A stretch of DNA of 64,000 nucleotides from Streptomyces angustmyceticus (GCF_019933235.1 NZ_CP082945.1:2294001-2358000); one strand, 5' to 3'; counted from the stretch's first letter, positions 1 to 7,987 are shown. Notes: a model not told the origin generated them from the letters alone. Program-made: numbers and translations.

Positions 1-596
1 CGCCGGATCGCGCCGACCACCCGCTTGTAGTTGGCGAGCGGCTCGCCCATCCCCATGAAGACGATGTTGGACAGCCGCGCGGGACCGCCCGGCACCTCGC
101 CGTCGCGCAGCGCGCGCATGCCGTCGACGATCTGGTGCACGATCTCGGCGGTCGAGAGGTTGCGGTCCAGACCCGCCTGGCCGGTGGCGCAGAACGGGCA
201 GTTCATCCCGCAGCCGGCCTGCGAGGAGATGCACATGGTGACCCGGTCCGGGTAGCGCATCAGCACGGACTCGACGAGCGTGCCGTCGTGCAGCTTCCAC
301 AGGGTCTTGCGCGTGGTGTCGTCGTCGCACGAGATGTGCCGGACGACCTTCATCAGATCCGGCAGCAGCTGGCTCGCCAGCTTCTCGCGCGCCGCCGCGG
401 GGATGTCGGTCCACTGCGCCGGGTCGTGCGCATAGCGGGCGAAGTAGTGCTGCGACAGCTGCTTGGCGCGAAACGGCTTCTCCCCGATCGCGGCCACCGC
501 TTCACGACGCTCGACGGGGCTGAGATCGGCAAGGTGCCGCGGGGGCTTCTTGGCCCCGCGCGGCGCGACGAAAGTGAGTTCTCCGGGTGCAGGCAT
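1..596 (-). CDS. rlmN: 23S rRNA (adenine(2503)-C2)-methyltransferase RlmN, N-terminal part
   Basis: Radical-SAM methyltransferase that modifies C2 of A2503 in 23S rRNA (and A37 of some tRNAs). Only the first 198 codons are present; the gene runs off the left edge. Visible are the N-terminal RNA-binding region ([13 protein letters not shown]), the segment [15 protein letters not shown], and the radical-SAM CxxxCxxC cluster motif reading [11 protein letters not shown]. The ATG at 596 gives the usual Actinobacterial start MPAPGEL. Its first seven codons belong to the 47-bp direct repeat that bounds the adjacent small island, so the island sits at the 5' boundary of rlmN, and the promoter-proximal DNA of rlmN is now island DNA. 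Family assignment is firm; how the gene is transcribed after the insertion is not visible. Confidence 0.95.
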   Translation of the reverse strand, partial: MPAPGELTFVAPRGAKKPPRHLADLSPVERREAVAAIGEKPFRAKQLSQHYFARYAHDPAQWTDIPAAAREKLASQLLPDLMKVVRHISCDDDTTRKTLWKLHDGTLVESVLMRYPDRVTMCISSQAGCGMNCPFCATGQAGLDRNLSTAEIVHQIVDGMRALRDGEVPGGPARLSNIVFMGMGEPLANYKRVVGAIR

Positions 597-622
597 GGTG
601 CGTCCAGTGTGGCAGATCGTCT
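576..622. repeat. Direct repeat, putative att site (left copy, inside the rlmN start)
   Basis: A 47-base stretch matches 3019-3065 with two mismatches (605 and 619). The first 29 bases are identical. Bases 576-596 are the first seven codons of rlmN, so the right copy carries a duplicated rlmN start. A recombination event between the copies would regenerate an intact rlmN 5' end. Confidence 0.75.
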
Positions 623-943
623 GAGGCACCCCAGGTGACAGCGGGGTGGAGATAGTCACCCTCCGTCGTCACTTGTCATCGTTGACCCACCTCGCACGGC
701 CCAGGGACGGCCCGGCGGCTTCCTGATCCAGTGACTGCTGGGCGAGGCAAGCGCAAATGCCGCAGTCGCCTCGCGCGCCTTATGGCCGTGCCACCTCCGT
801 TTCAGGTTGAGCATGCCCCTGTCATTGAATAGGATCATCATGACCTCGGGGGATCCTTTAGTGCGGCGCGCATTCCCGCATCGCCGACGCCGGATACTTC
901 CGGCCCCCAACGACCAGTCGAACAAATTCGAAATGGGGGAATA
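597..943. other. Gene-free stretch between rlmN and the secreted-protein gene
   Basis: The first 26 bases finish the left direct repeat; the rest is island DNA of lower GC. I see no convincing gene or terminator here. It must contain the promoter now used by rlmN (leftward) and that of the gene starting at 944 (rightward), but no clear -35/-10 pair stands out. Confidence 0.5.
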
Positions 944-1330
944 ATGAGGGTACGTGGTTTCACGGCGGCCGGAATTGCTGCCGCAGCAACTGTGGTGTTC
1001 TGCGGTTCACCTGCTTTTGCCGGCCAGGATGCCATGGTTCATACGACGGACCACGTGAAGGACTACGGAGGGAAGGCGCTCTTCAATGACCGCGGGGACG
1101 CCTTCACCGTCTGCGACCTCAAAGCAGACGGCATGACCGCCGAAGCAATTGTCAAGATTGGAGACGCGGACGGCACGACCGCCTATTTGTCTGATCTTGA
1201 CGGAGCAGGCACCTGTAAGCACTTCACAAGGAATATGCCCGAGAACCACTCGTTCAAAATGCGGGTTTGCCTGCAAAAGAACTACCGCGGCGAATACCAC
1301 TGCTCGAACTGGGCCTGGGGTGTAGCCTGA
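944..1330 (+). CDS. Small secreted protein of unknown function (island cargo)
   Basis: 128 residues. A Sec signal peptide is evident: MRVRG, a hydrophobic core (FTAAGIAAAATVVFCG), then SPAFA before the likely cleavage at about residue 26. The mature part of about 100 residues has four cysteines (CDL, TCK, VCL, HCS), which could form two disulfides, and ends with WAWGVA. I do not recognise a family. The start is supported by GGGG six bases upstream of ATG. Codons such as AAT, ATT, AAA and CAA are frequent compared with neighbouring core genes, consistent with acquisition with the island. Function unknown. Confidence 0.75.
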   Translation: MRVRGFTAAGIAAAATVVFCGSPAFAGQDAMVHTTDHVKDYGGKALFNDRGDAFTVCDLKADGMTAEAIVKIGDADGTTAYLSDLDGAGTCKHFTRNMPENHSFKMRVCLQKNYRGEYHCSNWAWGVA

Positions 1331-1884
1331 GGCTCCCCATCGGTATCACTTCGGTGAAGCGCAAAACGCGTCATCAGATGCCGCTCACGGCGTACCACAT
1401 CACCGACGCCGCCTGGCAATGGAGCGCGCCTAGCGGTTGAGGAGTGAGCCCGTATTCAGGGCATCCCGGCACGTCACCGTGGGGTCAAATCACACAGCCT
1501 CCGCAGATGAAGTAACGGAACCGGCTCTTGACCAGCAGCAATTGGTCGGGGGCCGGTTCTCTGCGTGCTGCCCGACGATGCCCCGTGTTCCCCGTGTTCC
1601 CCGTGGTCCCCCCTGATCGGCACGGATAGGGCACGTGTATATGCCACGACGGTGGGCCAGTTTTGAGCGGAGCGCCCATGACGGGCTGAGCCACATCGCG
1701 GCAGCAGACAGCTCCTCCTCAGCCACGGATCAGCGTCCGCTCCCGCGCAGGCCCGCGTGGCGGGCCGGTGGGGTGTGATCCGTAGCGGCGGCTGATACAG
1801 CCGTTGGCCTGCGTGCCGGATACCGGATGTGTCAGAGCGGGGCTTGGTACTGCTGCGGGCGGCTGTCGAGCAGGAGTCGACGTC
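1331..1884. other. Gene-poor island DNA upstream of the integrase remnant
   Basis: No gene can be supported. The stretch contains one GC-rich hairpin (1518-1559) and a short run of imperfect 9-base repeats of the form CCCCGTGTT near 1580-1612. Open frames here are short and show neither a ribosome-binding site nor a recognisable domain; they may be wreckage of the element. Confidence 0.5.
1518..1559. terminator. Hairpin, possible terminator downstream of the small secreted-protein gene
   Basis: Arms GAACCGGC (1518-1525) and GCCGGTTC (1552-1559) pair perfectly and enclose a second short stem (GACCA/TGGTC). There is no strong T-run, and it lies 190 bases past the gene end, so assignment as a terminator is tentative. 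Confidence 0.35.
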
Positions 1885-2153
1885 CAGGAGTGGAAGCCCG
1901 CTCTCGCTGCTGCCGGCCTCATCCCGAGACCCAGGCAGGCAAGCCCTATGCCTCCGCACGGGAACACGGCATGCACGCCCTACGACACTTCTATGCCTCG
2001 GTGCTCTTGGACGCCGGCGAGAGCGTGAAGGCGATAAGTGGGTACCTCGGCCACTCGGTCCCCGCTATGACGCTCCGCGTCTACGCGCACCTGATGCTCA
2101 CCGGCCGTGAGCGCGCACGACGGGCAGTCGATCAGCTCCTCCAACCGGAGTGA
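1885..2153 (+). pseudogene. Tyrosine recombinase (phage-type integrase), C-terminal remnant, frameshifted
   Basis: The second frame of the remnant contains the C-terminal catalytic core of Streptomyces tyrosine integrases: HALRHFYASVLLDAG (the HxxR box), then YLGHSVPAMTLRVYAHL, which supplies the second His and the nucleophilic Tyr, then a basic tail ending QLLQPE. Just upstream, in another frame, lies WKPALAAAGLIP, which normally directly precedes this block. The frame change falls between about 1925 and 1941. The N-terminal SAM-like domain and the first catalytic Arg are absent. It is therefore a broken, truncated integrase, consistent with a dead integrative element between the two direct repeats. 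Confidence 0.8.
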
Positions 2154-2260
2154 CACCCCGGGCCCATGGTCTTGCAGCTGAGTGGAATCTGAGGACACCG
2201 GCAGCTGCGGACCGCTACGGTTCGCCGACTGAGGGATTCGGAAACAGGGGGATGATGGTG

Positions 2261-2905
2261 ATGCGAGGACGCACCGCGGCCGCCTGCGCGGCTTTGCTCG
2301 TCACCCTGGCAGGGTGCGGCGATGCCACACCTGACAAGGAGGCCAAGGAAGCCTCCTCACCTCGTCCAACCATTGCTGATTACGTCGGCAAGACCAAAAG
2401 CGAAGCAGAGGACGGCTTGAGCCCGTCGATGGCATTGCGGGCATATGAGGACGCGAAAACAAAGGCCGATCGCCGTGACCGCACCTTCGATACATGGATC
2501 ATCTGCAAACAGGACGCTCACGGCGACGGGCCCATCACGTTCTCCGTTGCTGCCACCCGTGCCGCCTGCGGACTGCCCGCGGCTTCCAAGGACCCTGATG
2601 GCTCGAAGTCTCCGGCTCCCTCGTCGGATGCCTCAGCCGATGTGCCCTCGCCCTCCGACAAGAACGAGCAATACGCCGGCGCCGTCAAGGTTCGCGCTCC
2701 CGAACTCCGGCAGGTGGAGGCTGACGACCTCGGCGTTCAGGGGCAGCTCGTTTGTACCGAGCTGGACGCGGGCGACAGCCCCCGGGAAGTCCTCAAGACC
2801 ATTCAGGCCGCGTACCCCGGAGTGAAGGGCCTGGCCCTCGTCACCGAAGCGCCTCCCGTCTACTGCCCCTCGCACGAGGCCGCCGTGGCCTCAGCGCTGA
2901 AGTAG
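2261..2905 (+). CDS. Putative lipoprotein, island cargo
   Basis: About 214 residues. A lipoprotein signal peptide is clear: MRGRTAAACAALLVT followed by lipobox LAGC with Cys at about residue 19, then a charged, Ser/Pro-rich linker and a C-terminal domain. That domain contains CTELDAGDSPREVLKTI and a late Cys in VYCPSHEAAV, a pattern resembling short secreted actinobacterial domains (DUF732-like; inference). Several in-frame starts lie close together (ATG 2252, ATG 2255, GTG 2258, ATG 2261). The G-run at 2247-2251 best serves GTG 2258 or ATG 2261, so 2261 was chosen. It is followed by a strong terminator. Function unknown. Confidence 0.75.
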   Translation: MRGRTAAACAALLVTLAGCGDATPDKEAKEASSPRPTIADYVGKTKSEAEDGLSPSMALRAYEDAKTKADRRDRTFDTWIICKQDAHGDGPITFSVAATRAACGLPAASKDPDGSKSPAPSSDASADVPSPSDKNEQYAGAVKVRAPELRQVEADDLGVQGQLVCTELDAGDSPREVLKTIQAAYPGVKGLALVTEAPPVYCPSHEAAVASALK

Positions 2906-2958
2906 CTGATGGTTCTGCTGGAACCGCTCACGGCCCAGCCACGGCCCACGGCCCGGCA

Positions 2959-3002
2959 AGAAGCCCCCTACCGGCAGCAAAACCGCTGGTAGGGGGCTTC
3001 TC
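2959..3002 (+). terminator. Rho-independent terminator after the lipoprotein gene
   Basis: Near-perfect stem: AGAAGCCCCCTACC pairs with GGTAGGGGGCTTCT around a loop of about 15 bases containing AAAA. It lies 54 bases past the lipoprotein stop codon and just before the right direct repeat, so it closes the island's transcription unit. Confidence 0.8.
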
Positions 3003-3018
3003 GTCAACCTCAGAGACA

Positions 3019-3065
3019 GAGTTCTCCGGGTGCAGGCATGGTGCGTCGAGTGTGGCAGATCATCT
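3019..3065. repeat. Direct repeat, putative att site (right copy)
   Basis: Matches 576-622 with two mismatches. It includes a duplicate of the rlmN start codon region (reverse complement ATGCCTGCACC), but the reading frame is not continued into rlmN. The DNA to its right is presumably the original rlmN upstream region. Confidence 0.75.
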
Positions 3066-3134
3066 CGGGGTGCCCGGGTCAGAGCCGGTGAGTGGACGGT
3101 CACCCCATGTGGTCGAGGTCCTTCCGGTTGGCGT

Positions 3135-3190
3135 CCGCGGCGTTGGCCCGGGCGGCGTCACGCCGGGGTCGCGCCGGGCCAACGCCGCGG
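3135..3190. promoter_or_regulatory. Large perfect inverted repeat upstream of the Thr/Pro-rich protein gene
   Basis: A 16-base arm (3135-3150, CCGCGGCGTTGGCCCG) is repeated perfectly inverted at 3175-3190, enclosing 24 GC-rich bases that can fold further (GGCGGCGTCACGCC). There is no T-run. It sits between the right att-like repeat and the gene starting at 3248, in what was probably the ancestral rlmN upstream region. It may be a regulatory palindrome or a transcription barrier; the role is unknown. Confidence 0.55.
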
Positions 3191-3247
3191 TCATGGCTGG
3201 TTATCCAGGGTGGGTGAGGTACGTAGCCCATCCCTCAAGGAGGCATC

Positions 3248-3970
3248 ATGGCGACGGGCATCCGGAAGCATCTTCCCCGCGTGATCGGAGCGTCCCTCCT
3301 GGCCGCGGTCCTCGCCGGCACGGGAGGCGTCATGGAGGTGGCGGCCGCGCCGCAACCGGCGAAGAGCGCGACAACAAAGCCGGACACACGGCCGAACATC
3401 CTCTGCAAGTTCATCCGCGACAGCTCGGGCAGGGTCCTCCTGGTGAACGTCAGGACCGGCAGGATCGTCAACAACCCGAGGCTCTGCAGCTTCGGCGGCG
3501 GCTTCGTGGGCCGCGGGAGCACGACCGGCGCCACGACCACGGGCGCCACCTCCACCACGACCGGTGCCAGCGTCACGACGGGCGCCACCACCACGGGCGC
3601 CACCACGACCACGACCGGTGCCAGCGTCACGACGGGCGCGACCACCACGGGCGCGACCACCACGACGGGCGCCGGCACGACACCCGGTGGCGGCACGGCT
3701 CCGCCGACCACCACCGCACCGCCGATGACCACGGCACCGCCCAGCACCACGGCACCGCCGACCACGACGGCACCGCCCAGCACGACGGCGCCGCCCAGCA
3801 CGACGGCTCCGCCGAGCACCACCGCACCGCCCAGCACCACCGCTCCCCCGAGCACGACCGCTCCGCCCAGCACCACGGCACCGCCCAGCACCACGGCACC
3901 GCCGAGCACCACCGCTCCGCCGAGCACCACCGCTCCTCCCGGCGGCGGCACCTCGGGCGGCGGTATGTGA
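3248..3970 (+). CDS. Secreted Thr/Ala/Pro-repeat protein
   Basis: 240 residues. An N-terminal signal peptide (MATGIRKHLPRVIGASLLAA, cleavage near AAA-PQP at about residue 34) is followed by a short folded segment with two Cys (ILCKFIRDSSG, LVNVRTG, RLCSFGGG). Next comes a Thr/Gly/Ala repeat block (TTGATTTGAT; TTGASVTTG), then about 14 copies of a TTAPPS-type hexapeptide, ending GGGTSGGGM. A strong AAGGAGG lies 6 bases before the ATG. The mucin-like repeats suggest an extended, possibly O-glycosylated stalk or cell-wall spacer, with no anchor visible. The repeats are also present at DNA level, so the copy number is likely to vary between strains. Function unknown. Confidence 0.75.
   Translation: MATGIRKHLPRVIGASLLAAVLAGTGGVMEVAAAPQPAKSATTKPDTRPNILCKFIRDSSGRVLLVNVRTGRIVNNPRLCSFGGGFVGRGSTTGATTTGATSTTTGASVTTGATTTGATTTTTGASVTTGATTTGATTTTGAGTTPGGGTAPPTTTAPPMTTAPPSTTAPPTTTAPPSTTAPPSTTAPPSTTAPPSTTAPPSTTAPPSTTAPPSTTAPPSTTAPPSTTAPPGGGTSGGGM
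3700..3945 (+). repeat. 18-bp coding tandem repeat (TTAPPS units)
   Basis: About 14 imperfect 18-base units coding for TTAPPS or variants (TTAPPT, TTAPPM). Wobble differences (ccc/ccg, acc/acg) show that the units are not all recent identical duplications. The preceding part (about 3519-3675) contains a second, longer duplication in which TTTGASVTTGATTTGAT occurs twice. Confidence 0.8.
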
Positions 3971-4177
3971 GCCGCCGACGGATGACTCCGAAGCCGGCAA
4001 ACGAGGGAGCCGCTGCCCCGGGCAGGGCCCGCGCCGGACCGCGTGGGCCCAGGAGGGCGGCCGGGACGTGTCCCGGCCGGCGGCAGAGCCGCTGACCGGG
4101 GCCCACGGTCACCTTCGGAGAGCGGATTCTCCGGGCCCGTTGCAGGGGACATGCCAGTGGGCACAGACACACGAAAA
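3971..4177. other. Intergenic stretch between convergent genes
   Basis: Lies between the stop of the Thr/Pro-rich gene and the cdsA-side terminator. It contains an imperfect GGCC-rich palindrome around 4060-4085 and no gene. Together with 4178-4315 it makes a 345-base gene-free gap. Confidence 0.5.
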
Positions 4178-4205
4178 GGGGCCTGCCGCCCATGCGGCAG
4201 ACCCC
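4178..4205 (-). terminator. Rho-independent terminator of the cdsA operon
   Basis: GGGG-C-CTGCCGC pairs with GCGGCAG-A-CCCC around a 4-base loop. Read on the minus strand, the stem is followed by CCTTTTCG, a short T-run. It lies 110 bases past the cdsA stop and ends the minus-strand frr-cdsA transcription unit. Confidence 0.75.
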
Positions 4206-4315
4206 TCACGTGCGGCGGGAGCCCGGCTTCCCCTTCGTCCGCGGGGAACGTACGCGGGAAGGCGATCAGCGGGACAGCGCCCGTTCCCGGGCTCTCCCCT
4301 GCGAAAGCCCTGTGA

Positions 4316-5485
4316 TCAGCCGGCTCCCACGAAGACCACGAACAGCAGCCAGACGACCGGGGCGGTCGGCAGCAGGGAGTCGAGGCGGTCCATGATGCCG
4401 CCGTGACCGGGGAGCAGGGTGCCCATGTCCTTGATGCCGAGATCACGCTTGATCATGGATTCGCCGAGGTCGCCGAGGGTGGCGCTGGCCGCGACCGCGA
4501 GGCCGAGCAGCAGGCCCTGCCACCAGGCACCGTGCGCGATCAGGAACTCCATGCACAGCGCGCCGGCCACCATCGCGAAGAGCACCGCGCCGACGAGTCC
4601 CTCGCGGGTCTTGCCGGGGCTGATGCGCGGGGCGAGCTTGTGCTTGCCGAACCGCCAGCCGACCGCGTACGCACCGGTGTCGCTGACGACCGTGAGCAGC
4701 AGGAAGGTCAGCACCCGCTCCGGCCCGTCGGGCTCGGCGGCGAGCATCAGCGCCACGAACGTCGCGAGGAACGGCACGTAGAACGCCGCGAAGACACCGG
4801 CGGTGACATCCCGCAGGTAGTTCTCGGGCGCCTCGGTCATCCGCCAGACGAGGACGGCGAGCGCGGTGAGCGCCATCGCCACCCAGGCGCCCTCGGCACC
4901 GCGGATGTATCCGGCGGCCACCATGGCGGTGCCGCCGACCGCGAGCGGCACCAGCGGCACCTTGATGTCCTTGCGCTCCGCCAGCCGCGAGGTCAGCTCC
5001 CACAGGCCCACGACGACGGCGACCGCTATCACGCCGATGAACACGGGCTTGTAGACGAAGAGCGACGCAACGATGATCACGCCGAGGCCGATACCGACCC
5101 CTATCGCGGCGCGCAGGTTGCGGCCCGCGCTCTTCTTCTTCGGCTTCTCTGAGTCCGGCGAGCTGTCGGACCCGGAAAGAGAGGTGGGCATGGGCTCCTG
5201 CGGCTTTTCGTCGCGGAACAGGGGGCCGCTCAGTCGAGCAGCCCCCCGGTCGTCCAGGTGGTCCCGGCTATCCCGGATGTCCCGATGTTCCCGGTCGTCG
5301 TCCTGGTGTCCGCCCGGCCCGGGTACGAAGGGCATGGGCCGAGTCTGCGCCGCGTCGCCCCAGTCGTGCACGGGACCCGCCGGGGCGGGGGGCGCCGCCC
5401 CGCGGAGCGAGGGGGCCGGTGCGTGCTCGGGGCGCCCCCATTGACCGGCGCCGGGCGGGGCGGCCCCCCAGGAAGACTCGTTCAT
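4316..5485 (-). CDS. cdsA: Phosphatidate cytidylyltransferase CdsA
   Basis: Makes CDP-diacylglycerol from phosphatidate and CTP, the branch point for phosphatidylinositol, cardiolipin and phosphatidylethanolamine in the membrane. 389 residues. A long Pro/Ala-rich and acidic cytoplasmic N-terminal extension (about residues 1-120) precedes about eight membrane segments. The diagnostic CDS motif is complete near the C terminus: SMIKRDLGIKD, then LLPGHGGIMDR. Its ATG overlaps the frr stop by one base (TGATG), so translation is coupled to frr. The order pyrH-frr-cdsA is typical. The N-terminal extension is longer than in enterobacterial CdsA but common in Streptomyces. Confidence 0.95.
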   Translation of the reverse strand: MNESSWGAAPPGAGQWGRPEHAPAPSLRGAAPPAPAGPVHDWGDAAQTRPMPFVPGPGGHQDDDREHRDIRDSRDHLDDRGAARLSGPLFRDEKPQEPMPTSLSGSDSSPDSEKPKKKSAGRNLRAAIGVGIGLGVIIVASLFVYKPVFIGVIAVAVVVGLWELTSRLAERKDIKVPLVPLAVGGTAMVAAGYIRGAEGAWVAMALTALAVLVWRMTEAPENYLRDVTAGVFAAFYVPFLATFVALMLAAEPDGPERVLTFLLLTVVSDTGAYAVGWRFGKHKLAPRISPGKTREGLVGAVLFAMVAGALCMEFLIAHGAWWQGLLLGLAVAASATLGDLGESMIKRDLGIKDMGTLLPGHGGIMDRLDSLLPTAPVVWLLFVVFVGAG

Positions 5486-6042
5486 CAGACCTCGAGGAGC
5501 TCGGATTCCTTGTGCTTGAGGAGCTCGTCCACCTGCGCGACGTACTTCGCGGTGGTGTCGTCGAGCTCCTTCTCGGCGCGGCGCACCTCGTCCTCGCCGG
5601 TCTCCTTGTCCTTGACCAGCTTGTCGAGGGTCTCCTTGGCCTTGCGCCGGACGCTGCGGATCGAGATCTTCGCGTCCTCGCCCTTGTTCTTGGCGACCTT
5701 GATGAACTCCTTGCGGCGCTCCTCGGTCAGCTCGGGGAACGTCACCCGGATGATATTGCCGTCGTTGCTCGGGTTGACGCCGAGGTCGGAGTCGCGGATG
5801 GCCTGCTCGATGTTGCGCAGCGCGCTCTTGTCGAACGGGGTCACCACGGCCATCCGCGGTTCGGGCACCGAGAACGACGCCAGCTGGTTGATCGGCGTCA
5901 TCGCACCGTAGTAGTCCGCCACGATCTTGTTGAACATCGCCGGGTGCGCACGCCCGGTGCGAATCGCGGCGAAGTCCTCCTTGGCGACCACGACGGCCTT
6001 CTCCATCTTCTCCTCGGCCTCGAGGAGGATCTCTTCGATCAC
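5485..6042 (-). CDS. frr: Ribosome recycling factor
   Basis: Releases mRNA and tRNA from the post-termination ribosome together with EF-G. 185 residues from a GTG start (second of two tandem GTGs, 6045 and 6042), preceded by AGGAG; this gives the family start [19 protein letters not shown] hallmarks are present: [11 protein letters not shown] near the N terminus, [17 protein letters not shown] hinge ([13 protein letters not shown]), and [13 protein letters not shown] in the long helical bundle. The open frame extends about 74 codons further upstream, but that part has no homology pattern and no ribosome-binding site. One-base overlap with cdsA. Confidence 0.95.
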   Translation of the reverse strand: MIEEILLEAEEKMEKAVVVAKEDFAAIRTGRAHPAMFNKIVADYYGAMTPINQLASFSVPEPRMAVVTPFDKSALRNIEQAIRDSDLGVNPSNDGNIIRVTFPELTEERRKEFIKVAKNKGEDAKISIRSVRRKAKETLDKLVKDKETGEDEVRRAEKELDDTTAKYVAQVDELLKHKESELLEV

Positions 6043-6217
6043 CACTTGCTCCTGGTCTTTTCGGTAAGAAGCAGAGCCTCGCCCCTGCCGCGCGTCTTCT
6101 CCTGCACGGTGTCCGACCGGCAGGCCGTTGTCCATCCCCGTACCAGGGTCTCCCCCGGTGCGGGAGCTGCCGCCCGTACAGGCCGATGCCCGTACGGAAC
6201 CACGGCAGTTGGGGCCG

Positions 6218-6988
6218 TCAGGCCCGGGTGCCCTGATCGCTGACGAGCGTGCCGATCTTCTCACCCTTCACCGCGCGCGCGATGTTGCCCTCGGCGAGCA
6301 GCTCGAAGACGAGGATCGGGAGCTTGTTGTCCCGGCACAGCGTGATGGCGGTGGCGTCGGCGATCTTCAGATCCCGGGTGATGACCTCGCCGTATTCGAG
6401 GGCGTCGAACTTCACCGCGTCCGGGTTCTTCTTGGGGTCGGAGTCGTAGACGCCGTCCACCCCGTTCTTGCCCATCAGCATGGCCTCGGCGTCGATCTCC
6501 AGGGCGCGCTGGGCGGCGGTGGTGTCCGTGGAGAAGTACGGCATGCCCATGCCGGCGCCGAAGATCACGACCCGGCCCTTCTCCAGATGGCGCACCGCAC
6601 GCAGCGGAATGTACGGCTCCGCCACCTGTCCCATGGTGATGGCCGTCTGGACGCGGGAGTCGATGCCCTCCTTCTCCAGGAAGTCCTGGAGGGCCAGGCA
6701 GTTCATGACCGTGCCCAGCATGCCCATGTAGTCGGAGCGGGCGCGGTCCATGCCGCGCTGCTGGAGTTCAGCGCCACGGAAGAAGTTGCCGCCGCCGATC
6801 ACGATGGCGATCTCGTAGCCGTCGCGCACCACGGCGGCGATCTCGCGGGCCATCGCGTGCACGACGTCGGGGTCGACGCCCAGTCCGCCGCCGCCGGCGA
6901 ATGCTTCGCCCGACAGCTTCAGCAGGAAGCGTCGCCTGCCGCCGTGGCCGGAATGGTCTGCGTGCGCGCCGTCGGCACCGTGAATCAT
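6218..6988 (-). CDS. pyrH: UMP kinase
   Basis: Phosphorylates UMP to UDP in pyrimidine nucleotide synthesis; cytoplasmic hexamer of the amino-acid-kinase fold. 256 residues from the ATG at 6988, which has GAGGAGAG just upstream. An alternative GTG six codons earlier would place that ribosome-binding site inside the gene. Motifs seen: [11 protein letters not shown] (phosphate-binding Lys), [23 protein letters not shown], and the nucleotide site [14 protein letters not shown]. The C terminus ends in [11 protein letters not shown]. It follows tsf after a hairpin and precedes frr, the classic order rpsB-tsf-pyrH-frr. Confidence 0.95.
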   Translation of the reverse strand: MIHGADGAHADHSGHGGRRRFLLKLSGEAFAGGGGLGVDPDVVHAMAREIAAVVRDGYEIAIVIGGGNFFRGAELQQRGMDRARSDYMGMLGTVMNCLALQDFLEKEGIDSRVQTAITMGQVAEPYIPLRAVRHLEKGRVVIFGAGMGMPYFSTDTTAAQRALEIDAEAMLMGKNGVDGVYDSDPKKNPDAVKFDALEYGEVITRDLKIADATAITLCRDNKLPILVFELLAEGNIARAVKGEKIGTLVSDQGTRA

Positions 6989-7016
6989 TGAGCTCTCCTC
7001 GTGCACATACGAAGAA

Positions 7017-7061
7017 GGCCATTGCCGTGGGTCTGGTTCAGATCCCTGTGCGGCAATGGCC
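7017..7061 (-). terminator. Hairpin between tsf and pyrH
   Basis: GGCCATTGCCG (7017-7027) pairs perfectly with CGGCAATGGCC (7051-7061). On the minus strand it is followed by TTCTTCG. It lies 90 bases past the tsf stop and just before the pyrH ribosome-binding site. It probably terminates or attenuates rpsB-tsf transcripts so that the two very abundant proteins are made in excess over PyrH. Confidence 0.7.
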
Positions 7062-7150
7062 TCCTCGTCACATCTGCGGCCGGCCGTTGAGCGGCCGACT
7101 GCGTACGACCCTAGCGGGGTCGCAGGTCATTCGCTGCCTTCGCGACAGGC

Positions 7151-7987
7151 TCAGATGCCGACCTTGATGCGCGCGAAGCGCTTCAGGGTGACACCGGCCT
7201 CCTGGAGGACCTTCTCGACGGACTTCTTGTTGTCGAGCGCGTACGGCTGGCCGAGCAGCGTCGCGTCCTTGAAGAAGCCGTTGAGGCGACCCTCGACGAT
7301 CTTCGGAAGAGCGGCCTCGGGCTTGCCCTCCGCGCGGGTGGTCTCCTCGGCGACACGGCGCTCGGCCTCGACGACCTCGGCCGGGACGTCGTCCTTGGCC
7401 AGGTACTTCGGGGCGAACGCGGCGATGTGCTGCGCGATGCCCTTGGCGACCTCGGCGTTCTCCTTGTCGAGCTCGACGAGGACACCGATCTGCGGGGGAA
7501 GGTCGGGCATGGTGCGGTGCATGTACACCGACACGAAGCCGTCGGAGAACTGCGCGAAGCGGTCCAGGACGATCTTCTCGCCCAGCGTGGCGTTGGCCTC
7601 GTCGACGAACGCCTGGACGGTCTTGCCGGCCTCGATCTCGGAGGCGAGCAGGGCCTCGATGTCGGCCGGGGAGGTCTTCGCGACGTGCGCGGCGATCTCG
7701 TTGGCGACGGCCTGGAACTTCTCGCCCTTGGCGACGAAGTCCGTCTCGCACTTCAGCTCGACGATGACACCGGAGGTGTTGTCGTCGGCGACGAGGGAGA
7801 CCACCGCGCCGTTCTCGGCGGAACGGCCCTCGCGCTTGGCGACGCCCTTCTGGCCCTTGATGCGCAGCGCCTCGACGGCCTTGTCGACGTTGCCCTCGGC
7901 CTCGTCCAGGGCCTTCTTGCAGTCCATCATGCCGGCGCCGGTGAGCTCGCGGAGCTTCTTGACGTCAGCGGCGGTGTAGTTCGCCAT
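7151..7987 (-). CDS. tsf: Translation elongation factor Ts
   Basis: Guanine-nucleotide exchange factor for EF-Tu. 278 residues. The N-terminal UBA-like module (MANYTAADVKKLRELTGAGM) is followed by the signature MDCKKALDEA. Core residues include the TDFVAKG segment that contacts EF-Tu. The C-terminal end reads RFARIKVGI. The gene is downstream of rpsB, separated by a GC hairpin. Start at ATG 7987, the standard family start. Fully ordinary. Confidence 0.96.
   Translation of the reverse strand: MANYTAADVKKLRELTGAGMMDCKKALDEAEGNVDKAVEALRIKGQKGVAKREGRSAENGAVVSLVADDNTSGVIVELKCETDFVAKGEKFQAVANEIAAHVAKTSPADIEALLASEIEAGKTVQAFVDEANATLGEKIVLDRFAQFSDGFVSVYMHRTMPDLPPQIGVLVELDKENAEVAKGIAQHIAAFAPKYLAKDDVPAEVVEAERRVAEETTRAEGKPEAALPKIVEGRLNGFFKDATLLGQPYALDNKKSVEKVLQEAGVTLKRFARIKVGI

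Larger units (their letters stand above)
576..3065. mobile_element. Decayed integrative element at the 5' end of rlmN
   Basis: About 2.5 kb is enclosed by a 47-bp direct repeat (2 mismatches). Inside are the C-terminal remains of a tyrosine recombinase, a small exported protein and a lipoprotein. The inside is visibly richer in A/T codons than the flanking core genes. This is the usual signature of an integrative element, with att repeats created by site-specific recombination, that has lost most of its body. The integrase is frameshifted and truncated, so the element should no longer move by itself. Seen directly: the repeats, the integrase motif and the base-composition shift. Inferred: the att identity and the history. 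Confidence 0.7.
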
